NCBI GenBank assembly: GCA_964449375.1
Contig: CAYVAS010000004.1
Location: 9,784-73,783, forward strand
Origin: JAFDWI01 sp964449375
GTDB taxonomy: Bacteria > Actinomycetota > Acidimicrobiia > Acidimicrobiales > Iamiaceae
Length of the DNA: 64,000 nt
Reading direction: 5' to 3'
Under the pieces are notes generated by a model. It was given only the letters and a program-made list of their open reading frames with translations, did not search any database and was not told the DNA's origin. Position numbers and translations under genes: made by a program. The stretch's first letter is position 1. Every line of letters starts with the position of its first letter. Positions 32,485 to 41,643 of the stretch are shown here, in pieces.

Positions 32485-33576
32485 ATGAACCCTCCCCACT
32501 CCCCAACCGCTCGGCGACGCCGGTTCCGGACCGGCGCCGGCGCGCTCGTGGTGGTCCTGGCTCTGGCAGCCGGGCTGATCACCGGCTGTGACCGGTCCGC
32601 GGTGCTCCTCGAGGGCACCGTGACCTACGGAGCCGCCGCGGTGGCCGGCAACCCGAACCAGCCCTTCGCTGCCGATGTTCCGGTCACGCTGTACGCGGAC
32701 GACACCGAGACCGTCGTGGCCACGACCACCACCAACCTCGTCGGCCACTTCGCATTCGACGCCTCCACGGTCGCCGAGGGCACCTACCGAGTGCAGGTGG
32801 GCGCCGAGTTCTCCGGCGGCACCTCCTGGGCCACGGCCACCTCGGTCACCCTGAGCGCGGCCAGCACCGTCACGGTGAACCACACCCTGTCCGGCGCCGG
32901 GACGATCACCGGTACCACCGTGGACGCCGAAGCTGCCGGCGTTCCGGCCGCGGTGTTGCTGATCGACGGCGACGGCAACCCGGTGGCCACCACCTTCGCC
33001 GCGGCCGATGGAACCTTCACCCTCGGCGTGCCCTCCGAGGGCACCTGGACCGTGAGGGTCAAGGGCGCGGGTGCCCCGGTGGACGTGGGTGGCGCCGAGC
33101 CCACGCCGGTCGTCATCGGCGACGGGACCAGCGAGGTGGACCTGGGCGCCGTGGACGTCACCACCGGCCTCGCCCCGGCCGCACCCTGGACCGCCACGGT
33201 CACGGTGACCGGGGCCAGCGCCGCGGACGGCCTCGCCCTGGCGGTGACGGGAAGCGGTTTTGTCGGTCTGCCCTCGGCCTCCACCGGTGCGCCGGCGGCA
33301 GGTGTCTACGTGGCCCTGCGCGACCCGGCCACGATGCCGAACGAGGCCATCAACCTCGACACCAGCATCGTGCCGGCGGTGACCTACCTGCCCGGCATGC
33401 TGATCTCGGACGGCGCGTTCTCGGCGAACCTGTCGGCCCCGGCGGCGGCGCTCGACCCGGACGCCCAGTACGAGGTCATCACCTGGGTCGCGCACGGCAA
33501 CCTCACCGACGCCACGTTGCTGACCACCACACCGGTGACCCTGACCGACGACCAGCGCGCAGCCCTGTTCGGCTGA
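32485..33576 (+). CDS. Lipoprotein with prealbumin-like repeats and HtaA-associated module
   Basis: A 363-residue exported lipoprotein; the lipobox ends LITGC with C35. Two carboxypeptidase-regulatory-like beta domains follow (LLEGTVTYGAAAV; GTITGTTVDAEAAGVPAAV). The C-terminal module from about residue 240 (GFVGLPSASTGAPAAGVYVA, YEVITWVAHGNLTDATLL) closely matches the N-terminal module of the nearby HtaA protein. It therefore probably sits at the cell surface and takes part in heme capture (inference). AAAGGAAG precedes the ATG. Confidence 0.72.
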   Translation: MNPPHSPTARRRRFRTGAGALVVVLALAAGLITGCDRSAVLLEGTVTYGAAAVAGNPNQPFAADVPVTLYADDTETVVATTTTNLVGHFAFDASTVAEGTYRVQVGAEFSGGTSWATATSVTLSAASTVTVNHTLSGAGTITGTTVDAEAAGVPAAVLLIDGDGNPVATTFAAADGTFTLGVPSEGTWTVRVKGAGAPVDVGGAEPTPVVIGDGTSEVDLGAVDVTTGLAPAAPWTATVTVTGASAADGLALAVTGSGFVGLPSASTGAPAAGVYVALRDPATMPNEAINLDTSIVPAVTYLPGMLISDGAFSANLSAPAAALDPDAQYEVITWVAHGNLTDATLLTTTPVTLTDDQRAALFG

Positions 33577-33652
33577 GCCCTCTTCGGGCGGGCAGGACCG
33601 CCCCGTCCCATCCCTTCGGCCGGCGGGCCGTCGGGGTGGGGCGGAGCGTCGG

Positions 33653-33958
33653 TCAGGAGCGGGGCGGCAGGCCCAGCAGGGCGGCGGACCGGTGGTAGAG
33701 ATCCGCGACCTGGACCCGTACCTCGGGTCGCTCGGTGACCGCTTCGGCGAAGGGGACCTCGACCTGCCGGGTCCCGCCGGGCGTGGTGACCCGGAAGTGG
33801 GCGGCCGTGGTGGTCATGCCGACGAACTCTGCGGTCTCGGCGTCCTCCACCCCGCCCAGGCCACGGCAGATCACCACGTTGTCCTCGGCGTGGTCGGTGT
33901 TCATGTGGTGGGCGACCGCGGCCACCACCTCGTCGGTGAGCCAGGCGTCGCCGCTCAC
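33653..33958 (-). CDS. DUF2470 family protein (heme-utilisation-associated)
   Basis: A 101-residue soluble protein. The block VVAAVAHHMNTDHAEDNVVI matches DUF2470, the domain at the C-terminus of HugZ-type heme-iron utilisation proteins. Its GTG start overlaps the heme oxygenase stop (GTGA at 33955-33958), so it is co-expressed with heme oxygenase; a role in heme handling is an inference. The short gap to the convergent lipoprotein gene is GC-rich with imperfect stems. Confidence 0.75.
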   Translation of the reverse strand: MSGDAWLTDEVVAAVAHHMNTDHAEDNVVICRGLGGVEDAETAEFVGMTTTAAHFRVTTPGGTRQVEVPFAEAVTERPEVRVQVADLYHRSAALLGLPPRS

Positions 33959-34632
33959 ACGACCGCCGAGAGCTGGTCGAAGATCTCGGTGTTGAGCCGG
34001 TAGGCCTCGAGCACCTCGGCCACGAAGCGCTCCTGTTCGGCTTCGTCCCAGGGCGCTTCGTCCAGACGGGTCCGGTAGGCCTGCTTCCAGGCGTCCGGGT
34101 CGTCGACCTTGGGAAAGTCGTAGAAGGCCGTGCCGGTGGATGCGTCGAGCTCGAAGACCTTCTCGATCCGTGACCCCACGTAGAAGCCGCCGGAGAGATC
34201 TCCCAGGTAGCGCACGTACTGGTGGGCCACCCAGCCCGAGGGCCAGTTGCTGCCGACCTCGTGGATGCGTTCGACGTACTCCACGGTCGCGGGCACCAGT
34301 TCGGCCTCGGCCCGCTCCTGCCAGTTCTCACCGAGCACGGCGACCACGTCGCGTTCCAACGCGGGCAGGCGCACCACGTCGTCCTGGACGAACTCGCCGG
34401 CGACGTCGTCCATCGACATCGACCAGTTGTAGGACTCCAGCGCCGTGTAGATCGCCCGGTGCTGCACCACCAGACGCCCATAGGCCTCCACGGGCAGTTC
34501 GCCCCCGAGCAGCCTCGCCAGGAACCCGCTGCGTTCGGCACCCCGGTGGGCCCCGGCCGTGGCGAGGCGGATCACCTCGGAGAAGGCCATCTTGGTGGAG
34601 TCCTCGGCAACTACTGACATTTGGCTGCTCAC
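33955..34632 (-). CDS. Heme oxygenase
   Basis: A biliverdin-forming heme oxygenase of 225 residues that opens the porphyrin and frees iron in the cytoplasm. The proximal heme ligand is H29 in TAGAHRGAER (GTG 34632 numbering), and the distal helix reads QYVRYLGDLSGGFYVG. GTG 34632 has GAGGA upstream; ATG 34620 is possible. It faces the HtaA gene across a palindrome, matching the corynebacterial hmu arrangement in content. Confidence 0.93.
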   Translation of the reverse strand: MSSQMSVVAEDSTKMAFSEVIRLATAGAHRGAERSGFLARLLGGELPVEAYGRLVVQHRAIYTALESYNWSMSMDDVAGEFVQDDVVRLPALERDVVAVLGENWQERAEAELVPATVEYVERIHEVGSNWPSGWVAHQYVRYLGDLSGGFYVGSRIEKVFELDASTGTAFYDFPKVDDPDAWKQAYRTRLDEAPWDEAEQERFVAEVLEAYRLNTEIFDQLSAVV

Positions 34633-34675
34633 CCGTCCTCGTCGATTCGGTGTAGGAAAATCCGCTGTGGGAAAG

Positions 34676-34709
34676 TTTGGAGATCGAAAGTTGTAAAGTC
34701 TACTTTACA
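34676..34709 (+). promoter_or_regulatory. Candidate promoter and operator of the heme-uptake operon
   Basis: TGTAAAGT-CT-ACTTTACA (34692-34709) is a perfect 8-bp-arm inverted repeat in a locally AT-rich patch, unusual in this GC-rich DNA. TACTTT (34701-34706) can serve as a -10 box with TTTGGA near 34676, so a repressor here would block the heme genes, and it may also act on the divergent heme oxygenase. It does not match the DtxR consensus, so the iron or heme regulator is unknown. Confidence 0.5.
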
Positions 34710-34740
34710 CGAGTTCCCGCTTCCACGAGGAGAAGCCGAG

Positions 34741-36183
34741 ATGACGACCACCCGTCCCTCCCATCCGACCCGACCCCTGACTGCTCTGGCAGCGGCACTC
34801 GTCTTGGCCGCGGTCACCCTACTGGCTCAGGCTCCCGCGGGAGCACTCGTCGACGGCCCCTGGTCGACGAATTCGACCGTCACCGCGGCCAATCAGACCG
34901 ACGGGCTCGTGGTGCACGTCGAGGGCTCCGGCTTCACCGGCCTGCCCTCCGCCTCGACCGGTGCCCCGGCCGCCGGCATCTACGTCGCTCTGAAGGAAGC
35001 CAGCACGACGGTCCAGGAAATCAACGACGACAACGCCAAGGCGATGGGCGTGGTCTACCTACCGCCCCCTCTGATCGGCGGGGGATCCTTCAGCACCGAC
35101 GTCGTGGTCCCGGCCGAGAAGCCCCCGCTGAGCACCGACGACGTGTCCTACCAGGTCATCACCTGGGTGGCCCACGGCAACATCACCGACGACACGCAGC
35201 TCACCCAGGAGGACATCGAGCTGAGTGACGAGCAGATGATGGAGCTGATCCCGGGCTGGACGCCACCGGCCACCACGCCGCCCCCCAGCGACCCGAACGT
35301 GATCGACCCGGGTCAGACGACCACGACCCCCGACACCACCACCCCCGACACCACCACCCCGGGCAGCACGGCCCCGCCGAGCACCTCCCCGGGCACGGCA
35401 CCTCCGGCGACCACGGCTCCGGCGACCACCTTGGCACCGGGCACCACCCCGCCCCCGACCCAGGTTCCCGGCGGCACCGGCCCCTACTGCGTGACCGAGA
35501 CCGTGGCGGGCACCCTGGGCACACCGCAGATGACCTGGGGCATCAAGTCGTCGTTCACCAACTACATCGAGAGCAACATCGCCAAGGGCACCATCGAGAC
35601 CAGCGGCGGCGTGGTGCGCTCGGGCTCGGACTTCATCTGGCCCAACGGTTCCGGTGAGGTCGACGCCTCCAACAATGGCACCTGGTCGTTCGGCGGCTCC
35701 GTGCACTTCTCCGGCCACGACGGGGTGCTGAACCTGAACCTGTCGAACCTGCGGGTCCAGGTGAACGGTGGCACCTCGGGCACCCTGATCGCCGACATCG
35801 ACTCGACCGACATGGAAGGCAACGATGTGGGCGGCGACGGCATCGCCATGGCCGACCTGGCCTTCGAGTCGCTCTCGACCTCCGGCGGCACCGCCGCGGT
35901 CACGCTGACCTCCGCGGGCGCGTCGGCCTTCGCCAGCTTCTACGAAGCCGGAGAATCCCTCGACCCGCTCACCGTCCAGGTCGCGGGCAGCGGCTCCCAG
36001 ACCGTGGAGACCTGCTACGACGCCGAGGGCAACGTGATCGGTTCGCCCCGTTCGGGCGGCTCGCTGGCCGCCACCGGCTTCGGCGGCATCGGCCTGGTCG
36101 GCCCTGGTCTGGCTCTGATCGCCCTGGGCGCGCTGGCCGTGATCGTCGCCGCCCGGCGTCGGAGTGGTCCGGCCGCGGCGTGA
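34741..36183 (+). CDS. HtaA-domain heme-binding surface protein with sortase-like signal
   Basis: A 480-residue secreted protein. After a signal peptide (LTALAAALVLAAVTLLA) come: module 1, about 38-175, shared with the upstream lipoprotein; a Thr/Pro linker (about 175-245); an HtaA heme-binding domain about 256-430 (QMTWGIKSSFTNYIESNIAK); then LAATG at 442-446, a hydrophobic helix and ARRRSG. The LAATG-helix-basic tail fits a class E sortase signal, so covalent cell-wall attachment is likely. GAGGAGAA precedes the ATG. It leads the hmuTUV operon. Confidence 0.88.
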   Translation: MTTTRPSHPTRPLTALAAALVLAAVTLLAQAPAGALVDGPWSTNSTVTAANQTDGLVVHVEGSGFTGLPSASTGAPAAGIYVALKEASTTVQEINDDNAKAMGVVYLPPPLIGGGSFSTDVVVPAEKPPLSTDDVSYQVITWVAHGNITDDTQLTQEDIELSDEQMMELIPGWTPPATTPPPSDPNVIDPGQTTTTPDTTTPDTTTPGSTAPPSTSPGTAPPATTAPATTLAPGTTPPPTQVPGGTGPYCVTETVAGTLGTPQMTWGIKSSFTNYIESNIAKGTIETSGGVVRSGSDFIWPNGSGEVDASNNGTWSFGGSVHFSGHDGVLNLNLSNLRVQVNGGTSGTLIADIDSTDMEGNDVGGDGIAMADLAFESLSTSGGTAAVTLTSAGASAFASFYEAGESLDPLTVQVAGSGSQTVETCYDAEGNVIGSPRSGGSLAATGFGGIGLVGPGLALIALGALAVIVAARRRSGPAAA

Positions 36184-37298
36184 ACCCGCTGCGACGCACC
36201 ACCACGTTCTCACGGAGGACCGCGGCCGCTCTGGCGGTCGCGGTCCTGGTGGTGACCGGTTGCGGGTCGGGTTCCGACGACTCGGCCTCCACGACCACGC
36301 GCGCGCCCGGTGACGGATCGGCCAGCACCGTCGCGGGTCACCCCGACGCCGTGGACGCGCTGTCGATCGAAGGTCCCACCGTGGTCCCCGACGTGCCCGT
36401 GGTCGACGCGCCCGACGAGGCGGCCTCGCCGCAGTTGCCGGCGACCGTCACCGACGCCGACGGCAACCAGGTCGAGGTCACCAGCGCCGACCGGGTGATC
36501 GCGCTGGATCTGTACGCCACGCTCACCGACACGATGATCGGTCTGGGACTCGCCGACACCCTGGTGGGCCGGGCCGCCTCGGACACCCAGGAGGTCCTGG
36601 CCGACCTTCCCGTGGTGAGTCGTGACGGGCTGGAGCTCAACACCGAAGCGGTGCTGGACCTGCGCCCGGATCTGATCCTGACCAACCTGACCATCGGCAC
36701 CGAGCGGGTCTACGCCCAGCTCGAGGCCGCCGGGATCACCGTGGTGCGGTTCCCCGAGGTGCCCCACATCGACCAGATCTCCGAGTCGATCCATCGCGTG
36801 GGCGAAGTCTTCGGACTTTCCACCGAAGCCGACGCGCTGGCGGACCGCACCCAGGACCAGCTCGACGAGGCCCGCGAGGAGATCGCGGCGCTGCGCTCGA
36901 AGACTCCCCGCGAGCCACGGGCGATCGTGCTGTACGTCCGCGGACCTTCGGGGCTGTTCTTCATCTTCGGACCCGAGTACGGTGCATCCGACGTGCTCGA
37001 GGAGCTGGGCCTGGACGACGTCGCCGGTGACAGCGGCATCACCGACCTGGCTCCGGCGAACGCCGAATCGCTGGTCAGCCTGGATCCGGAGATCATCCTC
37101 ACCATGAAGGACGGCGTGGAATCCACCGGAGGGGTCGAGGGGTTGATGGCGCGGCCGGGACTGGCCGAGACCACCGCGGGGCGTGCCGAGCGCCTGGTGA
37201 TGGCCGGCGACAACCAACTGCTCTCCTACGGGCCGCGCACCCCGGCGAACCTGGTCGCGCTCGCACGGGCGATCTACACCGATGATTCGTCTGGGTAG
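36180..37298 (+). CDS. hmuT: Heme ABC transporter substrate-binding lipoprotein
   Basis: A 372-residue lipoprotein with lipobox VVTGC, C28. The FecB/BtuF-like fold includes RVIALDLYATLTDTMIGLGL, LNTEAVLDLRPDLILTN, and LVSLDPEIILTMKDGVES. It would accept heme from HtaA-type proteins and deliver it to HmuU. GTG 36180 overlaps the HtaA stop, and its tail overlaps hmuU by 17 bases. Confidence 0.93.
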   Translation: MNPLRRTTTFSRRTAAALAVAVLVVTGCGSGSDDSASTTTRAPGDGSASTVAGHPDAVDALSIEGPTVVPDVPVVDAPDEAASPQLPATVTDADGNQVEVTSADRVIALDLYATLTDTMIGLGLADTLVGRAASDTQEVLADLPVVSRDGLELNTEAVLDLRPDLILTNLTIGTERVYAQLEAAGITVVRFPEVPHIDQISESIHRVGEVFGLSTEADALADRTQDQLDEAREEIAALRSKTPREPRAIVLYVRGPSGLFFIFGPEYGASDVLEELGLDDVAGDSGITDLAPANAESLVSLDPEIILTMKDGVESTGGVEGLMARPGLAETTAGRAERLVMAGDNQLLSYGPRTPANLVALARAIYTDDSSG

Positions 37299-38436
37299 TC
37301 CCGCCCGGGGATCGTCAGGTCTCGCCGAGGCGCCCGTGTCCGCCGGCGCCGCCACGCTCGACGACGACGGGGGCGGTTCGGACCGGGTCGATCCCGGTGA
37401 GGTCCCTCGACGGCGCCGCGCGCTGATCGCCGGGGTCATCCTGGGGGTGCTGCTGGTTGCCAGCCTGGTGCTGTCCGCGTCGATCGGCCAGTTCGACGCC
37501 CGACCCTCCGAGGTGGTCCGATCACTGTTCGACGGGCTCGTGAACGGAGTGGACCCGGGCCGTTCCCAGGTGGACGGGGTGCTGTGGTCGGTGCGGTTCC
37601 CCCGTGCCGCGCTGGCCGCGCTGATCGGCGCCTCGCTGGCGGTGTCGGGCGCGGTCATGCAGGGCGTGTTCGCAAACCCGCTCGCCGAACCCAGCATCAT
37701 CGGCGTCAACGCCGGGGCCTCGGTGGGAGCCGCGATCGTGTTCGTGTTCGGTTTCTCCCAGACTGCGCTCTGGTCGCTGCCCGTCGCCGCGTTCCTGGGA
37801 GCGTTGATCACGGCATTCGCCGTGTGGGGGCTGTCTCGGGTCGGCGGGATCGCCTCGGTGCTCACCCTGATCCTCACCGGGATCGCGGTCAACGCCGTCG
37901 CGGTGGCCATGACCAGTTTTCTGATCTTCATGGGCGACCGTTCCTCACGTGAACAGGTCATCTTCTGGCAGCTCGGCACCCTGGCCGGTGCCCGGTGGGC
38001 CGACGTCGGCGTGGCCGCCGCGGTGTTCGTGGTCGGCTTCGTGGCCTGCTTGGCCATCCGCGGCCAGATCGACGTGCTCGCGCTGGGCGACGCGGCCGCC
38101 TCGTCCACGGGCATCTCGGTGGAACGGCTCCGTTTCGGTGCGCTGTTGCTGGTGTCGGTGCTGACCGCGGCCGCGGTCGCCTTCGCCGGGGTCATCGCCT
38201 TCGTCGGCCTGATCGTGCCCCACGCTCTGCGCCTGGCGGTGGGCCCCTCGCACCGGTACCTGATTCCCCTCTCCGCGCTGGGCGGCGCGGTGCTGCTGAG
38301 CATCGCGGATGTCGCCGCCCGAACCGTGGTCCCCTTCGCGGACCTGCCCATCGGCATCTTCACCGCGGTGGTCGGCGGACCGCTGTTCCTGGTGATGCTG
38401 CGCCGGACACTCAGCGGCTACCAGTTGGGGCGCTGA
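37282..38436 (+). CDS. hmuU: Heme ABC transporter permease
   Basis: A 384-residue FecCD-family permease with an acidic N-terminal tail and about ten helices. Typical blocks are RFPRAALAALIGASLAVSG, GVFANPLAEPSIIGVNAGAS, FAGVIAFVGLIVPHALRLAV, and DLPIGIFTAVVGGPLF. It forms the membrane channel of the HmuTUV heme importer. The start overlaps hmuT by 17 bases and the stop overlaps hmuV (TGATG). Confidence 0.94.
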   Translation: MIRLGSPARGSSGLAEAPVSAGAATLDDDGGGSDRVDPGEVPRRRRALIAGVILGVLLVASLVLSASIGQFDARPSEVVRSLFDGLVNGVDPGRSQVDGVLWSVRFPRAALAALIGASLAVSGAVMQGVFANPLAEPSIIGVNAGASVGAAIVFVFGFSQTALWSLPVAAFLGALITAFAVWGLSRVGGIASVLTLILTGIAVNAVAVAMTSFLIFMGDRSSREQVIFWQLGTLAGARWADVGVAAAVFVVGFVACLAIRGQIDVLALGDAAASSTGISVERLRFGALLLVSVLTAAAVAFAGVIAFVGLIVPHALRLAVGPSHRYLIPLSALGGAVLLSIADVAARTVVPFADLPIGIFTAVVGGPLFLVMLRRTLSGYQLGR

Positions 38437-39221
38437 TGGCCACGCTCACCGTCTCCGGGGCCACCGTCGAGGCCGGCAGGTCCACCATCCTGCAAGACGC
38501 CGACCTGACCCTGCACAGCGGCGAGGTCACGGTCATCATCGGACCCAACGGCGCGGGCAAGTCCACCCTGCTGGCCGTCGCCGCCGGAGAACGGCGGCCC
38601 CAGCGGGGCTCGGTCGACCTCGACGGCGACGACCTGACGAGCCTGTCGGTCAAGGAGCTGGCCAAGCGGCGCGCGGTCATGCCCCAGGACACCGCGGTGG
38701 CCTTTCCCTTCACCGTGCGCGAGGTCGTGGCGATGGGCCGCACGGTGTGGCACGAATCCGCCGCCACCGCCGACGCGCTGGCGATGGACGCGCTGCAACG
38801 CATCGGGCTGGCCTCGTTCGCCAACCGGACGATCACCACGTTGTCGGGCGGCGAACACCAGCTCATCGCCTTCGCCCGGGTCATCGCCCAGATCACCCCG
38901 GTGACCACCGACAGCATGGTCCTGCTCGACGAGCCCACCGCCGCCATGGACGTCGCCCACGCCGAGGCGGCCCTGTCGATGGCCCGCGACCTCGCCGACC
39001 AGGGCGCCGCGGTGGGAATCGTGCTGCACGACCTGGACGCCGCCGCGGCCTACGCCGACCGGCTGGTACTGCTGTCCGAGGGCAGGGTCCGCAGCACCGG
39101 GCCGGTGACCGAGGTGTGCGACGAAGTGCTGCTCAGCGAGGTCTACGCAGCACCCATCGAGGTCTACAACCACAATGGCAATGTGCGGGTCGCGCCCCGC
39201 CGGCGACGTCAGCCGGTGTAG
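38436..39221 (+). CDS. hmuV: Heme ABC transporter ATP-binding protein
   Basis: A 261-residue ATPase with Walker A GPNGAGKST, Q-loop AVMPQ, signature LSGGEHQ, Walker B SMVLLDEPTAAMD and H-loop GIVLHDLD, all intact. It powers heme import with HmuT and HmuU. The ATG overlaps the hmuU TGA. It ends 13 bases inside the convergent endoglycoceramidase gene. Confidence 0.95.
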   Translation: MATLTVSGATVEAGRSTILQDADLTLHSGEVTVIIGPNGAGKSTLLAVAAGERRPQRGSVDLDGDDLTSLSVKELAKRRAVMPQDTAVAFPFTVREVVAMGRTVWHESAATADALAMDALQRIGLASFANRTITTLSGGEHQLIAFARVIAQITPVTTDSMVLLDEPTAAMDVAHAEAALSMARDLADQGAAVGIVLHDLDAAAAYADRLVLLSEGRVRSTGPVTEVCDEVLLSEVYAAPIEVYNHNGNVRVAPRRRRQPV

Positions 39222-40798
39222 TCGGGCCGGGCCGCGACCGGCACCGCCGGGACCGGGTCGCCCCCAACCGGATCCTCGGCATCGACCACGGTCGGGCATT
39301 CGTCGATGCCCGAGTCGGCGGGCACCACGCAGACGGCGTGGTCGCCACCGGTGGCGGGGATCGTCACCGACAGGACCCCGGTGGCCGGATCGAAGTGCGA
39401 CGAGGAACCGCCGCCGTCGTCGCTGGTGATCACCGCGAAGCCACCCGGGTAGACGCGGGACTCGGGAACGAAGATCTCGGTGGGACCTTCAGCGGTGGAG
39501 TCCCGGTAGACGACCCGCAGCACCCGCCGGTCGAAGTCGAAGGTGCTCGCCGTGGGCGCCCCGGCGACGGCCCGGGCGTAGGGCACGAAGATCTGGCCCA
39601 CGTTGGGCCGGTCGTGGCCGGCTTCGTCCACCGAGCAGTAACCACTCCCGAAGCAGAACTCGAAGTGTGACCAGCCCGAGGCCACCGCCTCGAGGGTGGT
39701 CAGCGCCTCGCGGACATAGGCGTCCATCGAGTTCGCCTCGGGTCGGGCGATGCCCCACTCGCCCACCAGCATCGGCATCGGGTGCTTGTCGACATAGGAG
39801 GTGATCGCGCCCGACCACGACCCGAAGAAGCCCGGGTCGTAGGAGTAGTCCACCGAGTCCGGATCATAGGTGGAGGTCTCCAGCGACGTGTCGTACATGT
39901 GCGGGTAGAACGCGACCTTCGGCCCGTGCACCGGCCCCATCGCGGTTTCGATTCCCAGCGAGGCGGTGTTGGGCGGCTCGATGAACACCCAGTGGTCCGG
40001 GTCCACCGCGGCGATGGCGTCGGTGAGGCGCTGGTACATGGGGGTGATCTGTTCGCGCTCCACGCGGGCCGCAGCGGTGATGAGGTCCTCACCGGGGCGC
40101 ATCTCGCCGAAGGGTTCGTTCATCAGGTCGTACCCCAGCAACGCCGGCTCGTCCTTCACCCGTTCGACCACGTGCAGCCACACGTCGATCTGGGCCTGGC
40201 GCAGTCGGGGATCCTCATAGAGGTTGTCGAAGGCCCGTTGCACCCCGGGTTGGAGATAGTCCAGGAGCCAGGACTCCTGGGGTTCATAGGGCAACCCGTC
40301 GGTCTCGGTCGCCCACGCCGGCGCCCCCAACGACCCGAACGCTTCGCCGTAGACGTCCTGGTGCATGTCCAGGATCACCCGGATCCCGTGGGCCTCGGCG
40401 CGGCGCATGGCGGTGACCACGCTGTCCAGGTAGGCCTCGTCGTAGACGCCCTCGGTGGGTTCGAGGAACTGCCAGTAGATGGTCATCCGGTAGTGATCCA
40501 GGCCCCGTTCAGCCGCGGCGGCGAGCATCTCGTCGGTCAACGTGGCCGCCGGGTCGGAGGTCTTGTCGTTGAACCCGTGCAGGGTGAGCGCCCGGCCCTG
40601 AGCGTCGGCGATGTAGACCCGCCCGTCGGTGCCCGTCGTGGTGCCCCACGCCGACACCGGCCCGAAGGTCTGTTCGTCCACCGGCGGTGCGGCCACCCGC
40701 ACCTCGGCGTCGGCACCGGCGCCCTGGGCGGGCACGACGGTGGCGAGGAGGGCCAGGACCGCCACCAGCGCGGTCCGCAACGACAGGAGGGAGGACAC
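39209..40798 (-). CDS. Secreted glycoside hydrolase family 5, endoglycoceramidase-like
   Basis: A 529-residue exported enzyme; the signal peptide is LRTALVAVLALLATVVPAQGA. The GH5 catalytic acid is E228 in LMNEPFGE and the nucleophile E347 in LVGEWGIARPE. The HGFNDKTSDPA start and the C-terminal beta domain (YPGGFAVIT, GVLSVTIPATGG) match endoglycoceramidases, which cut the sugar head from glycosphingolipids. Substrate specificity is inferred. GTG 40798 is chosen because TAGACT lies 8 bases upstream. Confidence 0.85.
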   Translation of the reverse strand: MSSLLSLRTALVAVLALLATVVPAQGAGADAEVRVAAPPVDEQTFGPVSAWGTTTGTDGRVYIADAQGRALTLHGFNDKTSDPAATLTDEMLAAAAERGLDHYRMTIYWQFLEPTEGVYDEAYLDSVVTAMRRAEAHGIRVILDMHQDVYGEAFGSLGAPAWATETDGLPYEPQESWLLDYLQPGVQRAFDNLYEDPRLRQAQIDVWLHVVERVKDEPALLGYDLMNEPFGEMRPGEDLITAAARVEREQITPMYQRLTDAIAAVDPDHWVFIEPPNTASLGIETAMGPVHGPKVAFYPHMYDTSLETSTYDPDSVDYSYDPGFFGSWSGAITSYVDKHPMPMLVGEWGIARPEANSMDAYVREALTTLEAVASGWSHFEFCFGSGYCSVDEAGHDRPNVGQIFVPYARAVAGAPTASTFDFDRRVLRVVYRDSTAEGPTEIFVPESRVYPGGFAVITSDDGGGSSSHFDPATGVLSVTIPATGGDHAVCVVPADSGIDECPTVVDAEDPVGGDPVPAVPVAARPDYTG

Positions 40799-40806
40799 GG
40801 CCGGCG

Positions 40807-40812
40807 AGTCTA
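40807..40812 (-). promoter_or_regulatory. -10 element of the endoglycoceramidase-like gene
   Basis: TAGACT on the minus strand, 8 bases before GTG 40798. Confidence 0.45.
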
Positions 40813-40860
40813 GGGGCCCCGCCCACCCCGCCGGATCGACCCGGCCCCTCGTGGTCGGCA

Positions 40861-41643
40861 TCACTCGGCGGCCGCGCCACCGTGGCGGCCGGCGCCGTCG
40901 GCGAAACGCCGCGCGCCGGCCTCGGTCTCGCCGCTGAGGATCGTGGCGATGCCGTGGCGGTACTCGTTGTGCAAGGCGTCGGGCTCGTCCAACGACCACT
41001 GCTCGAGCACCGAGGCCCGGTCGCTGCGCAGACACCGCTGCGGCAACGCGGCGAGGTCACCTGCCAGCGAGAGCGCGGTGGTCAACGCCTCGCCGGGGGC
41101 ACACACCCGGTTGGCCAGCCCGATGGACCCGGCCTCTTCGCCGTCCACGCCACGGCCGGTGAGGATCAGGTCCATCGCCCGGGACTGCCCGATCAGACGC
41201 GGCAGGCGTACGGTGCCACCGTCCACCAGTGGCACGCCCCAACGGCGGCAGTACACCCCGAAGACGGCGTCGCGGGCGGCGACCCGCAGGTCGCACCACA
41301 GCGCGAGCTCCAACCCGCCCGCCACCGCGTAGCCCTCCACCGCGGCGATCACCGGCTTGGTCAGGCGCATCCTCGTCGGACCGAGCGGGCCCGGGCCCTC
41401 GGCGGTGACCCGGTTGCCCTCCCGGGTGGCGATCGCCCGGAGGTCCGCGCCGGAACAGAAGTGGCCCCCGGCCCCGGTGAGCACCGCGACCGCCAGGTCG
41501 TCGTCGGCTTCGAAGGCCGCGAAGGCGGCTTCCAGGGCGTCCGCTGTGGGGCGGTCCACCGCGTTGCGGCGGTCCGGACGGTCGATCGTGACGACCTGGA
41601 TCGGACCGTGGGTCCGCACCTGCACCGGGGACGATGCGTTCAC
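40861..41643 (-). CDS. Enoyl-CoA hydratase/isomerase family protein
   Basis: A 260-residue crotonase-fold enzyme with HFCSGADLRAIA as the oxyanion turn and GYAVAGGLELALWCDLRVA; the region GVYCRRWGVPLVDGGTVRLP is the PaaG-like variant. Acyl-CoA substrate unknown. GTG 41643 overlaps the stop of the DUF2207 gene (GTGA), so these are co-transcribed. No other beta-oxidation gene is adjacent. Confidence 0.87.
   Translation of the reverse strand: MNASSPVQVRTHGPIQVVTIDRPDRRNAVDRPTADALEAAFAAFEADDDLAVAVLTGAGGHFCSGADLRAIATREGNRVTAEGPGPLGPTRMRLTKPVIAAVEGYAVAGGLELALWCDLRVAARDAVFGVYCRRWGVPLVDGGTVRLPRLIGQSRAMDLILTGRGVDGEEAGSIGLANRVCAPGEALTTALSLAGDLAALPQRCLRSDRASVLEQWSLDEPDALHNEYRHGIATILSGETEAGARRFADGAGRHGGAAAE

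Noticed and set aside
35263..35460. Thr/Pro-rich repeat within the HtaA gene as a tandem-repeat element
   Set aside because: It is a protein linker with irregular TTTPD/TTPGS-type units, not a DNA repeat with fixed length.
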